DNA from: Diacronema lutheri | Lineage: Eukaryota; Haptophyta; Pavlovophyceae; Pavlovales; Pavlovaceae | Reading direction: 5' to 3' | DNA length: 64,000 nucleotides | NCBI GenBank assembly: GCA_019448385.1 | Contig: JAGTXO010000052.1 | Span: 62,001-126,000 of the forward strand | Made by a program: the position numbers and the translations under genes | Shown here: positions 24,657 through 35,808 of the stretch, one piece after another | How positions within the stretch are numbered: the first letter of the stretch is position 1 | How the letters are laid out: each line of letters starts with the position of its first letter | The notes under the pieces: generated by a model | The model's database searches: none | What the model was told of the DNA's origin: nothing | What the model saw: only the letters and a program-made list of their open reading frames with translations

Positions 24657-27067
24657 TCAATCCTCTTTGGCAGCCGGCCGCCGAGCTGCGCTCTTCGCGT
24701 CGGCCGGTGGCGACCCCGAGAGCGCCAGGCCCTCATCCCAGAGCCGCGGCTCGCGCCCGAGCAAGTTGCACGCGTGCCACGCCTGCAGCGCGAGCCACGC
24801 GGCGCAAAAATGCGTGCACGCAAACATGCAGAAGAGCAGCGCGTACAGGTCCGGGTAGCGCGCCGGCGGGCGCACCAGCTGCGCGGCGAGGTGCAGCGCG
24901 CCCATGCCCGCAATTGAGCATGCGCAGAGTGTAGGCGCCGCGCGCGCAGCTGCGCGCAGCGCGCGCTCGAGCCTGGCGCACGCGGCGGGCGCGGTTCTTG
25001 GTTCGTCGGCAAAGCCGCGCTCCGACGGCCGCGCGGTCGGAGCGGCGGCCGCCCCGTCCGACTCGCGCGCGCGGCGCGCAACTGCGACGAGCACGGCGAG
25101 GAGCGCGACGTGCGCGCCGTACGCGAGGCCGAGGCCGTCGCGCTCAAGCAGCGGGAACATTGAGAAGGTGCCGACGAGGAGCAGCCAGCCGACAAGCAGC
25201 GGCGCATCGGGCAGCAGAGCCGACGCGGGCGCGAGGGCGAGCAGAATGTGCTTCTCGTGCACCTGCGGGCATTTTTGAACAGGGGCATTTTGAAAGAGGG
25301 CGGGCGCGGCTGGCGGTGGGCCGTCGGCGTGCGCTGCGCGCTATGTGCTGCGCGCGAGCAGGGCGGGCTGTGCGGCACGCGAGAGCGGGCCGCGGCGCGC
25401 GCGCGCGCGCGCGCAAGCGCGGGTCGGAAGGGAAGGGGTGGGGGAAGGGGGGGGGAGGTCGCTCGCCTGGAAGGAGAGGAGAAAGAAGGACAACGCCGAG
25501 CAGAGCAGGCCGAGCTCAAAGGCCGCGCGCGACGGCCGGCGGACCATAGACGCGACGGGCACAACGAGCGACGCCGCCGTTGCCCCGAGGCTGAGCCTCA
25601 GCGCGTCGGCGGGCGACGCGCGCGCGCGCAGTTTCAAAAAGGGCAGCACCGACATCGTGCACCTGCGAGCGGCCATTGGGGCGCGCGCGAAGAGGCGGGG
25701 ACGCGTCGGCGAGGCGCGGGCGCTGCGGAGGCGGAGGCGGGCCGTGGCGATGGCGGCGGCAGCGCGGGCGGGCGCGCGCGCGCGCGCGCGCGAAGTGCAG
25801 CGCAATGACGCGTCACCGTGACGCGTTATGGTGACGCGTCACGTTGACGCGTCACCGTGGCGCGTCATCGTGACGCGTGACGGCGATCACGGTGCGTTTG
25901 CATTCGCCGGGGCGACGGTGATTACGGTGCGCCCGCGTTCATCGTGGCGCCAGGCGCCGCGCTGTGCCACGCGCACCAAATATTCGCGACCTTATCCTCG
26001 TAGATGTGGCGCTGCACGGGGAAGATGCGGCGGAGCACCGCGAGAGACGCCTCCGAACCGGCGAGCGCAAAGGGCAGCCAGCACGCGGCGAACGTGGCGA
26101 GCACCTGCGCAACGCACGGGCGGGGCGGGGCGGCGATCATGGCGAGCGCCTAGTTGACGGGGGTGGGTCGGCACCCCATGGCGGCGGCACGCTTGAGCTG
26201 CGCGCGCAGCAAGGCGACGCCATTGCGGCGTCACACAGGGCCGGCTGCAAGCGAGAGGGGCGAGTGCGGCGGCGGGCCAGCCACGCGCGCGCTCACCGTA
26301 AGGCCGAGCGCGCCGATCGCGGCCGCGCGCCGGCGCGAGCCGGGCAGGCGCAGGCTGAGGCCGAGCATGTGCGCGAAGAAGGCGGGCGCGTAGTATAAAC
26401 TCATCTGCTTAAAGTTGAGTGACAGGCAGAAGAGCACCGCGGCAGGCAGCAGCGTGCGCAGTAGCGGCCGCAGCCGCTCGGCGGCGGCGCGCGGGTGCGC
26501 AGCGAGCGCCTGCGCGCCGAGCGCGAGGCCGAGCGACACGCAGTTGTACTGAAAATGGCCGTGGTCGACGAGGACGAGCGCGGGCTGGAGCAGCAGGCCG
26601 GCGAGCGCGAACGCGCGCACGCGCGCCGGCGTTCGCGCGCCCGCGGCGCGCGCGCGCGCGAGGAGGAGCGCGGCCGGGAAGTAGACGAGCGTGTCGACGG
26701 CGAGGACCGTGCCGCGCATGAAGCGCTTGGTCTCGGCGGACTCGTGGCCGCGCGAGGCGTGCAGCGTCACGAGGGGCGGGTGCGCGCGCGCGGCGAGCCG
26801 GCCAAGCGCCCAGCTTAGGTAGGCGGACAGCGGCGGGTAGTCGATGCCCCAATACTGGAGGTCGTTGTGCGCTGACGGCGCGTACCACTGCGCGAGTGGC
26901 AGGTTGGCACAGATCTCCATCCAGTGGCGGTGCGCCTCGTAGTCTCCAAACATGGGCGGCGTCGCGTGCCCCGAATACGGGTGCAACGATGTCGCATGCC
27001 GCACCAGCAGCGCGAGCAGCACGATCGCAGCCGACGAGGCGAGCGAGATCGGCCCATCCGCCGCCAT
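24657..27067 (-). CDS. ALG6: ALG6 dolichyl-P-Glc:Man9GlcNAc2-PP-dolichol glucosyltransferase
   Basis: ER multi-span enzyme that adds the first glucose to the lipid-linked N-glycan precursor. Predicted 566 residues; human ALG6 is about 507. Exons on the minus strand: 27067-26297, 26104-25977, 25662-25467, 25262-24657. Diagnostic family motifs: HSGH-like YSGHATPPMFGDYEAHRHWM, DLQYWGIDYPPLSAY, LNFKQMSLYYAP, FPVQRHIYEDKVANIWC and SFQVHEKHILL. The junctions ALGLT|VLATFAACW, VANIW|CTMSVLPFLK and FLLSFQ|VHEKH match the family without gaps. The third intron begins GC rather than GT. The ATG at 27067 is the first true ATG; the frame upstream opens only on GTG. Head-to-head with CFAP206. Confidence 0.93.
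25806..25880. repeat. tandem tgacgcgtca palindromes in ALG6 intron 2
   Basis: About six imperfect copies of a roughly 12-bp unit centred on ACGCGT, several as the self-complementary tgacgcgtca, lie within the ALG6 intron 25663-25976. Each unit is palindromic, so it reads the same on both strands. The block is the most ordered element of the intron. Confidence 0.85.
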
Positions 27068-27154
27068 CGTGCGCACGATCGCATTTCAAAACGCGCTGGT
27101 AACGGTGGTGGAGGCTCGAGGGGGAACAGCGCGCGGCCGGGCGGCGCTGCAGCC
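27068..27154. promoter_or_regulatory. 87-bp shared promoter, ALG6 and CFAP206
   Basis: Only 87 bp separate the two start codons of these divergent genes, so both 5' UTRs and core promoters must fit here or overlap the neighbouring coding region. A short AT-richer patch (catttcaaaac) lies near 27082. No TATA box is evident. Confidence 0.5.
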
Positions 27155-30083
27155 ATGGAGGCGATCAAGCGGATCGTGTCGGAGATCTCATTCATGTGCC
27201 GGCTGAAGAACGTGACCGTCTCCGACACGCTCGCCGCCTTCGTCACGCACGCCATCGTCCTCGAGCACGTGAACCTGTTCCCGCTCGACAAAGAGCTCAA
27301 CGAGTCGGATGTCCAGGACCTCGTGCGGATGGCGGTGGAGCGGCTGCTGACGGTGGACTCGGCGTCGCTTGAGACGATCAAGATGCAGGTTGCTTTTGAC
27401 ACCGCCAAGCTCGACGAGGTCGACATACTCGATGCCGCACGCGCCGCGCGCGAGGAGCGCGAGGCCGCGCTTCTGCACGACATCGTCGACATGCGCCTCA
27501 AGGGCGCCAACGACGTCGAGGCGCTGACGGCGCTGTACAGGCGAATCTTTAACTTCCTTGTGCTTCGCGCCGGCCTCGAGGCCGGCGCCAACCGCCCCGC
27601 CGAGCGCGAGATTGCCGCGGCGCTCGAGTCGGTCTTCCCGCGCATCGGCCTCAAGGCATTCACGCTCCTATCTCCCGACGACAAGTCGGCGCAGCTGCAC
27701 GAGCTTGCGAACATTGTGCTCGGGATCCGGCTGTTCAACCGCTCGATAGGCAAGGGCGGCATCGGCATCGTCGACTTCCCCGCCCTCGCGCGCGCGCGCA
27801 TCAAGGAATTCCTCCAACTGACGGGTACGGAGCTCGAGAATATCAGCACACTCTGCGACCAGTACTCGGAGGTGCTCTCGAACAGGCATTCGGTGCCGCG
27901 CGCGGCGCTGGTGGCTGCGATGGCGCCCGACGAGCAGGCCGCCGACGCCGCCAAGACCGCGCGCCTGCAGGAGGAGCTTGCCAACCGACGGCAGCTCGCC
28001 GCGTACATTGCGCTGCTTTTCGACGGGCTGCAGCAGAGCGCCAAGCACGTCGCGGAGCTCGAGAGGCTGCACGACAAGGTGCGCCACGCGCCGCTCGCCG
28101 CTGGCGGGCAGACGCTGCACACGGCCGCGCCGAGCCGGCGACGGCGGACGCGGCTTCACAGCGCGAGCAGTCAAAGCGTACAGCACGCGGCGAGTGGTGA
28201 CGCTCGTCACGGAGAGCGGTGACGCTGGTCGCGGAGAGCGGTGACGCGGCTCGCGACGCTGACGCGCCGCGCGCGCGCGCGCACGGCGCGGGGCCGCGTG
28301 CCTACCCGCGACGCCTTGCCTACTCGCGCCGTCCGGCCGCGCAGGAGCTCGACAACCTCAAGCAGATTGTCGGCGCCAAGTCGTCGGTGCCGAAGGAGCA
28401 CGTGTACCCGCGCTTCGACGCGCTCGCAAAGCTGTGGGTTGCTTTCGAGGAGGAGGCGGCCATGCTCCAGGTGCGCGCGCGCAGCAGCTCGCCGCGCGGC
28501 CAACGGCCGTCGGCACGCGCGCGCGCGCGCGCCGCCCCGCGGCGACCGGAACGGCTCCAGGGCCGCCTGCATCGAAACGGAACGGCACCAGGACCGGAAC
28601 GGCTCCAGGACCGGAACGGCTCCAGGACCGGAACGGCTCCAGGACCGGAACGGCTCCAGGACCGGAACGGCTCCAGGACCGGAACGGCTCCAGGACCGGA
28701 ACGGCTCCAGGGCCGCCTGCAATAGGCGGGGCGCGCGGCGCGCCTTACGCGCACACCCGCACCTCGCGCCGCGCAGGTGCGACGGCAAACGCTGGACGTG
28801 CTCTACCAGTACCGCGGCTCCTTCGTGCCGCGCCTCAAATCGGAGGATGTGTCCGCCGCACGCGCCGCGCGCCGCGCCGCCGCCGCCATCGCCGCGGGCA
28901 ATGGCGGCGTCGGCGAGTCGCGCGCCGCGCCGCTCGGCGGCGCGCGCTCGGCGCGCGACGCGGCCGACGGCTCGCGCGGCGGCGGCAGCGACGCGGGTGG
29001 CGTGATGGGTGGCGGTGTGGGCGGCGCGGGCGCGCGCCCCGGCGGCGCTGACGGCGCGCGAGGCGAGGGGCTGTTCGCGGACGAAGACGCCGCGGAGCGC
29101 ATCGCGCCCGATTACGCGCCCTCCATGCTGCAGCTCAGCCTCGAGCTCGAGGGGTACTGCCCCGTCACGCTGGTGGACAAGGCGGGGCTGCTGCTGCCCG
29201 GCTCGGCGGAGTGCATTGTGCGTTACCGCCGCCGTTACTACGCGTGTGTCGACGACGGCGCAGCGGGCGCCTTTGTCGCGTCGCCCGCGAGGTACGTGCA
29301 GGGCACGCTCGCGCAGGCGACGCGCTCGCCCGAGCTGATCCAGCTGCTCCGGCTACAGGAGCACTTCCCCGGCACCTCCATCGCGGAGGTGATGCGCCAG
29401 GCGCGCGCGCGCGCGCCGATCAGCGCCGAGGACGCGCTGCTTGGCGCGCCGGCGCGGGCGATGATGGACGCGCAGATGCAGACGCAGGTGCACCTCGTCG
29501 ACAAGCACATCGACCACTCGTACGAGTTCTCCGAGTGGGCGTTGCGCCGCCGCGCGCTGCAGCTCGCGAACCTGCGCTGTAAGGCGACCAAGGCCTCGCA
29601 GACCGCAAAGTCGCACATGCGCACGGAGGCGACGACGCAGGCGAGCGCGCGCGCGCGCGGACGCAGCGCGCGCGCGCGCGGACGCAGCGCGCGCGCGCGC
29701 GGACGCAGCGCGCGCGCCGGTTGGACGCGCAGAGCGCGCGGCGCACGAGCCGCGCGCTTTTCCACCGAGACCCGCCGGCATGCGCAGCATGGTGGCGCGG
29801 CTCGGCGGCAGCAAACCCACTTCTCGTGTGACGCGCTTTCGCGCGCTCACTCGCCGCTGGCCGCGCGCGCGCGCGCTCTCGCGACTGCCCGATGTCCGGC
29901 GCGCAGGTCTACTTGCCGCGCGAGTCGGGGACGCAGACGGCGGTGACGACGGGCACCGAGGCGCCGCGCATGGTCAACTACATCACGGGCTTGCGCGGGC
30001 ACCCGGACTCGGAGATGCACGTGGTCAACCTGACGATCGATCCGGGCGCACCGCGCGTGGTCAAGACGCGCAAAGGGCGCTGA
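27155..30083 (+). CDS. CFAP206: CFAP206, radial-spoke/axoneme-associated ciliary protein
   Basis: Axonemal protein required for motile cilia (known in animals and Tetrahymena for radial spoke organisation). Predicted 696 residues versus about 620 in human. Exons: 27155-28078, 28345-28470, 28777-29640, 29907-30083. Matches: FPRIGLKAFTLLSPDDKSAQ, ANIVLGIRLFNRSIGKGGIG, the GYCPVTLVDKAGLLLPG ... YRRRYYAC segment, SPELIQLLRLQEHFPG, WALRRRALQLANLR and TQ|VYLPRESGTQT. The third exon carries a roughly 60-residue Ala/Gly-rich insertion absent from animal homologues. The last intron has a GC donor; the TQVYLP junction is conserved, which supports it. Its presence implies the organism builds motile flagella. 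Confidence 0.92.
28549..28722. repeat. 17-bp minisatellite in CFAP206 intron 2
   Basis: About eight copies of a 17-bp unit (aggaccggaacggctcc) fill most of the intron 28471-28776. A segment reading ggctccagggccgcctgca flanks the array on both sides, suggesting the array grew inside a duplicated block. Confidence 0.9.
29641..29720. repeat. alternating CG repeat in CFAP206 intron 3
   Basis: Three units of a run of alternating C and G followed by gacgcag occupy the 5' part of the intron 29641-29906, beginning at its GC donor. Such alternating purine-pyrimidine DNA can adopt Z-form; whether it does so here is unknown. Confidence 0.8.
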
Positions 30084-30206
30084 CGGTAAAGGTGCGAGCT
30101 GGCAGGAGCTCGCGGCGGACACTCACACGCGTGACTCCGCGAGTCTCGCTGCTGAATGACGTCTGACAGGCAGTGACAGCCGACTGAGCCGAGAGAGACG
30201 TCCATC

Positions 30207-31067
30207 ATGACAATGGCGGACCTGCGGAATCTCTCACGGCGCGTCTTCCAGATCGCGTCAGAGCTCGAGCCGCCACGCGCGCCGCCGCGCGAGACCGCGA
30301 GCGACGGGCCGCCGAGCGACCAGGCGCGCCGCCAGCTGCAGGCACGCGCCTACGCGGCCGTGCTGGTTGAGCTCGGCGTGCTCGACGACGAGCGCAACGT
30401 GTACGTCGACCTTGGCGCCGGCTCCGGCCTCGTCTCGGCGGAGATACGCGCAGCGCTGCCGCGCGCGGGCGGTGGGCAATTCATTTTGGTCGACCAGCGC
30501 GACAAGCCGCCGCCCGACGATGCCATGTGCCGGCTCTGCGCCGACATTGCGACGCTCGGCTCGGCGGCCGAGCTGCGGCGAGCGGCGCACGCCGCGTGGC
30601 CGAGCGGCGCGCCGGTCGTCGTCGTGGCCAACCACCTGTGCGGCGGCGCGCTCGACCGGTCGATTGAGCTCTTCGCCGGCGAGCGCGCACTCGCCGCATT
30701 TTGCGCCGCCACATGCTGCCACGACAAGGCCGGCTGGGCGACGTACTGCAACCGCGAGTTTGTGCTCGCGCTCGGGCTTGGCGAGGCCGAGTTTGGGCAG
30801 CTGTGCGCGTGGAGCGCGCTCGCGCCGCGGCGGAACAAGCCGCCCGACGAGCGCGCGCGCGTGCGCGACGCCGCGCGCGCGCTGCGCGCGGCGAGCCTGG
30901 ACGAGTGCGAGAGGCTGGGCGGCGCGTGCCGCCTGATAATAGACACGGGCCGGCGGCTGCGGCTCGAGGCGGGCGGGCTCGCGACGCACCTGCGCTGCCA
31001 CGTGCCATTCGAGGTGACGGCGGACAACGTGCTCATCGTCGCGAGCCGGCCGAGCGCGGTGCGGTGA
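30207..31067 (+). CDS. TRM13-like tRNA 2'-O-methyltransferase, no zinc fingers
   Basis: Resembles the catalytic part of TRM13/TRMT13, which methylates the ribose at position 4 of certain tRNAs. Single exon, 286 residues; human TRMT13 is about 480. Seen: the SAM-binding glycine loop VYVDLGAGSGLVS near residue 68, the family signature NHLCGGALD (KHLCG-like), CCHDKAGWATYCNREF, and the final sheet IDTGRRLRLEAGGL. The N-terminal CCCH and CHHC zinc fingers of known TRM13 proteins are absent, and I found no upstream exon for them in the 123 bp after CFAP206. Either the enzyme is naturally short or it recruits tRNA through another protein. Confidence 0.8.
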   Translation: MTMADLRNLSRRVFQIASELEPPRAPPRETASDGPPSDQARRQLQARAYAAVLVELGVLDDERNVYVDLGAGSGLVSAEIRAALPRAGGGQFILVDQRDKPPPDDAMCRLCADIATLGSAAELRRAAHAAWPSGAPVVVVANHLCGGALDRSIELFAGERALAAFCAATCCHDKAGWATYCNREFVLALGLGEAEFGQLCAWSALAPRRNKPPDERARVRDAARALRAASLDECERLGGACRLIIDTGRRLRLEAGGLATHLRCHVPFEVTADNVLIVASRPSAVR

Positions 31068-31427
31068 GGTAGGCGTCACACAGGCGCCTTGACGACAGGG
31101 CCGTCGAGTTCTCACTCCCCTCCCGCGGTGCTCGTCTTTGCTCTCATTCTCTGCCCGCTTCCTTCACCGCGCACGTTACAGTTGACGGTTGACGGTTGAG
31201 TTCGCTGAGGATCTTGGCGAAGGGGCGGACGCCGCTGGCCAAAGGATGCTGAGTAAGATCCTCCTTCGTTGCTTCTCATCAGGAAGGGAAGTGGATAGGA
31301 CCTCTTGCGCCCGTTTTGTGATTGCCCCTAGTAATGTCGTTGCGTCGACGTCGTCCTTTCTCGAGTGATTGCACGTCGTTGCGACCTCCGATTTGCGGAT
31401 CACGTCCGACATCCGCGCCGCTCTCAG
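31068..31427. other. intergenic, TRM13-like to zinc-finger gene
   Basis: No gene seen. Near 31181 a gttgacg unit is repeated three times. Base composition is lower in G+C than the flanking genes, consistent with 3' UTR and promoter sequence. Confidence 0.4.
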
Positions 31428-34400
31428 ATGCGGGCGCAGCCCGCTGGCGCAGCCGTGAGCGCAGCTCGCCGCGCGCAGCACGCGGAGGAACGCACCGCGC
31501 CCGCCGCGCCCTCTCCCGTGCCGCAGCCCTCCGTGCCTCCCAACGGCGGCGGCGCGCGCCGCGGCCGGCCACCGACGATCAAGACGCCGCCTGAGCGCAC
31601 GCCGGACGTGGCGCTGCCCGTGCCCGCGCTGCACGGCGGAGCGAGCGGCGAGGAGGTGGAGGACATCACCGAGCGCATTTACTGCGCCTACCCCAGCTGC
31701 GCCAAGCACTACGCCTCTCAAGATGGCGTGCGCAAGCACGCAAAACGGTTTGCGCGCGAGCGCGCGCGTGAACTGCGTAGGGTACGGGATGTGGGAAGGA
31801 GCGCGACGAGGACGCGGTTAAGTCCGGGACACACAGCGCGCGGGCAGCATTACGCCTTGCCCGTCATCGTCGGCGCCTGGCCTCTCGCGCCGCGGCTGGA
31901 GCGCCGCTGCTGAGTGCCCGCACATCGCCGCGCGTGCGCTCACAGCTCGCCCTCGCTCGCCCGCGCCGCGCCGCGTCGTCCCTCCTGCGTCATCCACCAG
32001 CTACCACGCGGAGTGGCTCAAGGCAATGGATGTTGCCAAGGACCGCTGCGGCACGCCCACACCGCCCGAGCAGCGCGCTGCACGCGGCGTCGGCGCGCCA
32101 CGCGCCGAGCGCACGTGCGGCACGCCACCCACGCCGCGCCGCACGCCCAAGCGCGCGCGAGAGCTGAGCGTCGCCGAGCTTGCCGCGGCGTCGAGCGCAT
32201 GGGCGGGTCGCCAGCTGCACGCGCACGCGCTGCTCGGCTGCGCACCGCCCTCGCCGAGCCTGCTCGCTTCGCCCCTCGCGTTCGGCGCGCACCACGGCGC
32301 CTGCGGGTGCGCACCGCCATCTGCAAACGTGGCGTCCGCGTTCACCCACCTGAGCAGCGCGGACATCGTGCGGCTGCTCGCGCCGACGACGCTGCAGCGC
32401 GGCGGGACGACGCTCACGCTGCCGCCCGGAGGCGGCGGTCAATTCGTCGCTGGTGCCGCCGCGGGCGCACAAACCGCCTCGCCTGCGTCAACGTCGTGGC
32501 CCTGCTCGGCGTGCCCGCCGTCTCCGCTCCTGCTGCCCGGAGCGGGAGGCAGCAGCGCGCCGACACCGCCGGCGCTGCTGTCGCCGGCGCTCCCGGCCGC
32601 GCGGTGGATGCGCGCGGCGCGCAACAGCGTGGGAGAGACCACGCCGCTCGCCGTCGAGCATTCTCCTTCCCGGCCGGGCACGGGCTGCACTCGCGGCGAC
32701 GACGCTGATGATGGCGGCGGTGCTGCTGGCCTCGGCGGCGTCAGCAGCGCGCCGTACGCGCTCGACGCGTGCGGTACGAGCGCGCCGCTGGCTGTCACGA
32801 CGACGGCGACGCCCACGCCCGAGATCGCCGCGCAGCCGCTCGGCTCGCCCCACGCGTCGCTGCGCGGCAACGATTGCGCGCCGCCCGCGCACGAGCGCGC
32901 CGCGTCCGTGGCCGGCTGCGACACCGGCGGCGTAGCCGCCGATGGTTTTGGCGAGGATGCGCTCAGCGGCACGGCGCTCGGCGCGCGCGGGGCGCCCGGC
33001 GCGGCCGAGCTGTGCGCGCAGCTGCAGATGCTGCGCGCGAGCGGCATCCTCCTGCAAGCGCTGCAGCTGCAGGCGCTGGGCGCGCTCGACCTCGGCGCCG
33101 TCGGGCCGCTCGCGCCGCCGTCGCCGCTCGCGCCGCCATCGCCGCGCACGCCGCAGTCGCCGCGCGCGCGCGGCGCGGACGGCGTGGCGCTCGCCGCGAG
33201 CGCGCTGTATGGCGCGCATTCGCCAATGCCACTCTGGCCGCTGTCCGGCGCTCACCCGCCGCCCGTCTCGCCCATCTCACCGGGCGCGCGCGCGTGCACG
33301 TCGGGCGCGCGCGGTGCTGAGGGCGAGACTGGCTGCTGGCCGCCGCTCGCGCCGCCGTCCGCGCCGCCCAACATGGCGTCGGTGCACGCGCTGAGTGCGG
33401 CGCTGCTCGCCGCCGGCATGGCCGCGCCGCCGCCGTGGCTTGGCGGCGACGCCGCCGGTCCGCTCGCCGGCCCCGACGGCTGGCTCGCGCGCGTGCGTGC
33501 CGACGAGGACGGCGGCGGTGCGTGCGCAACGCCCGGCGTCGACTGCAGCGGGGGCCAAGGCTTGGGTTGCCGCGCGCTTGACGCGCTTGCGGCGGTTGGC
33601 GGCGGTGGCGGCGGCAGCAACGGTGGCGGCGATGGCTGCGCGCTCGGCGAGCTGGCGGGGCAGCACGGCGGCGTGGCCGGAGCGAGCGGATCGCGCTCTT
33701 CGGACGAGCTCAGCAGCGCGGCACCACGCGGCGCCGAGCGGTGCAGCACATGCGAAGCGTCCGTGGACGAGTGCGGCCGCACGGGCGCTCGCTCGCGCTC
33801 GCACTGCGCGCCGTGCGTCGCGGCGCGCAGCCGTCGGTGCTCGAGCGGCAACGGCGGCGACGACGGCGGTGACCGCGGAATTGGCGGCGGCGACTGTGCT
33901 GGCGGCGGCGGCGGCGCGGTGCGCAACGGCGAGGGCGGCGACGATGTCGCGCGCGGTGGATGCATGTGCGCGGCCGAGGACGCGTGCGGCAGCGGTGGCA
34001 GCGGCACGGGCGGCACTGGCAACGGCAACTCAACCCACTCGGGCGCGTTCTACACGCCGCACGGCACGCCGCACCTGGGCTGTGGCGGCGTTGTACGCGC
34101 CGCGCGCGGCGCTGCGTACTGGGGCCTTGCTGATGACCTCGGCGTGCGCGCGGACGGCTGCTTTGACGGCGGCGCGGCGCGCGGCGAGTGCGGTGACGAG
34201 ATCGCGCAGCTGTTCGTGGAGGGCGAGCTTGAGAAGCTCTTTGACTCCGCGCTCTCCGAGGCCGAAGCCGATGCGGAGGCGGCTGCAGCGCACGCGGCCG
34301 CAGGCGCGCATGCTGCAGCCGCCGACGTGGACCCAGTGGTCGCCGGACTCAAGCTCGATGCGGCGGAGCTGGAGATGGCGATGGCGGAGGGCTGCGCGCT

Positions 34401-35613
34401 GCGCGCGTGGCATGCTGCGCACGCCGCTGCCGTCGACCCCGCGCGCGAGCGCGTCGAGCGCAACCCTTCGAGCGGCGACGGCGACGGCGGCGGTGGCGCG
34501 CGCGGCGTGGGAAGCGACTCGCCGGTCGCGGTGGCGGAGGCGATGGCGACTATCGAGCCGGAGGCGGAGCCAAAGGTGAACATGGTTGTCGACGGTGCTT
34601 GTGCAGACGGCTGGCTGGCGACGGACCGCGGCGCACCGTGCGACGCCGAGCACCTGCCGACAGCACCGGCGTCTACATCCGTCTCTGACATGCCAGTCCA
34701 CGTCGCCGATGCGGCGACAACTTGCGTGGGCCGGCCAACGCGCTTGGCCGGCAACGATGAGGCGCAGGCGCCGATGCCAATGGCATGGCTCGAATGGGAG
34801 CGGACGCCATCATCCGTGCAGCCGCAGCCGCAATTGCCGCCCGCGCCGTTGGCGCCGTCGTCGTCGCCTCGCTGCGCCACGACGGCCGGTGGCGCACATC
34901 ACAGCGGCGACCACAGCGGCGAGCGCGAGCGCCCCGCGTCGCCGCCGCGCTGGCTCGACGACTCGCGCGCGACGCCGCCCGCGTCCGACAAGGACTCGGA
35001 CAAGGCGGCGGCCAAGACGTCCGACACCACCATGTCGGACACACTCATCGTCAAGGCACCGGACACAGCGTCTGACAGGAACACGTGGTGCGCGCGAGCC
35101 GCGCGCGCTCGCGCCGCGCTACCGCCGCGCGCGCGATGCGCGCTGTCCGGCCGTGCGCCGCCACGCGCGACCGTGGCAGCGCCGTGTCCATCCACTCGCG
35201 GGTCGGACTTTGACCCCCTCGCACGCGTCGCGCCGCGCCTTCGCCTCCCGCAGGGCCAAGCGCGCCCGAGCCGCATGGCGCACGTGAGCCGCCGCGCACG
35301 CACACGCACACGCCGCGCGAGCACGCGGGCTGAGGCTTGTGGCTGCAACCACCTGCACTCCGCCCGTGAGCGCGCCAGGCTCGATGAGCGCCGCCTGTCA
35401 TGCACCGCTGTCGCCGAACCCGCCGCCGAAGCGCGCGGCACCGAAGCGCGAGGCGTTGGCCGCGCTTCGACCTCGGCAGGCGCGTTGCGCCTGGCGGTCG
35501 TTGCGCGCCCTGCACTCTCCGCGCGTCCGCTCCCGCTGAGCGCTCCGCCCGTGAGCGCGCCCCGACTGAGACTCTGCACACTGCGCACTGCGTCAAGTCG
35601 CACCGAGCACTAG
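31428..35613 (+). CDS. large low-complexity protein with one C2H2 zinc finger
   Basis: Two exons, 31428-31747 and 32001-35613, give about 1310 residues. A single C2H2 finger spans the junction: YCAYPSCAKHYASQDGVRKH then AKR|YHAEWLKAMD, satisfying C-x4-C-x12-H-x4-H only when spliced, which strongly supports the intron. Similar lone fingers followed by an EWL helix occur in algal and plant nuclear proteins, so a DNA- or RNA-binding role is plausible. The remainder is Ala/Gly/Pro/Ser-rich with acidic stretches (LFVEGELEKLFDSALSEAEA) and no domain I recognise. Coding character fades after about 35080, where a GTGCGC donor could start another intron, so the true C-terminus is uncertain. Confidence 0.6.
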
Positions 35614-35808
35614 TGGGTCGAGTCAAGACAGCCCCTGATTGCAAGGCACCCGCCGCTCCGCCGCTGGAGCAGGCAAAGCGTCGCGACGCACCGCGCTCGC
35701 TGCGCAGGCGACTCGCAGCCGCGGGTGCGAGGCGCCATTCGCACCCGGCACGGATGGCCACCATTTCGCACGCCCCTTTTCAATGAGCAGCCGCCGCAGA
35801 GGCAAGAA

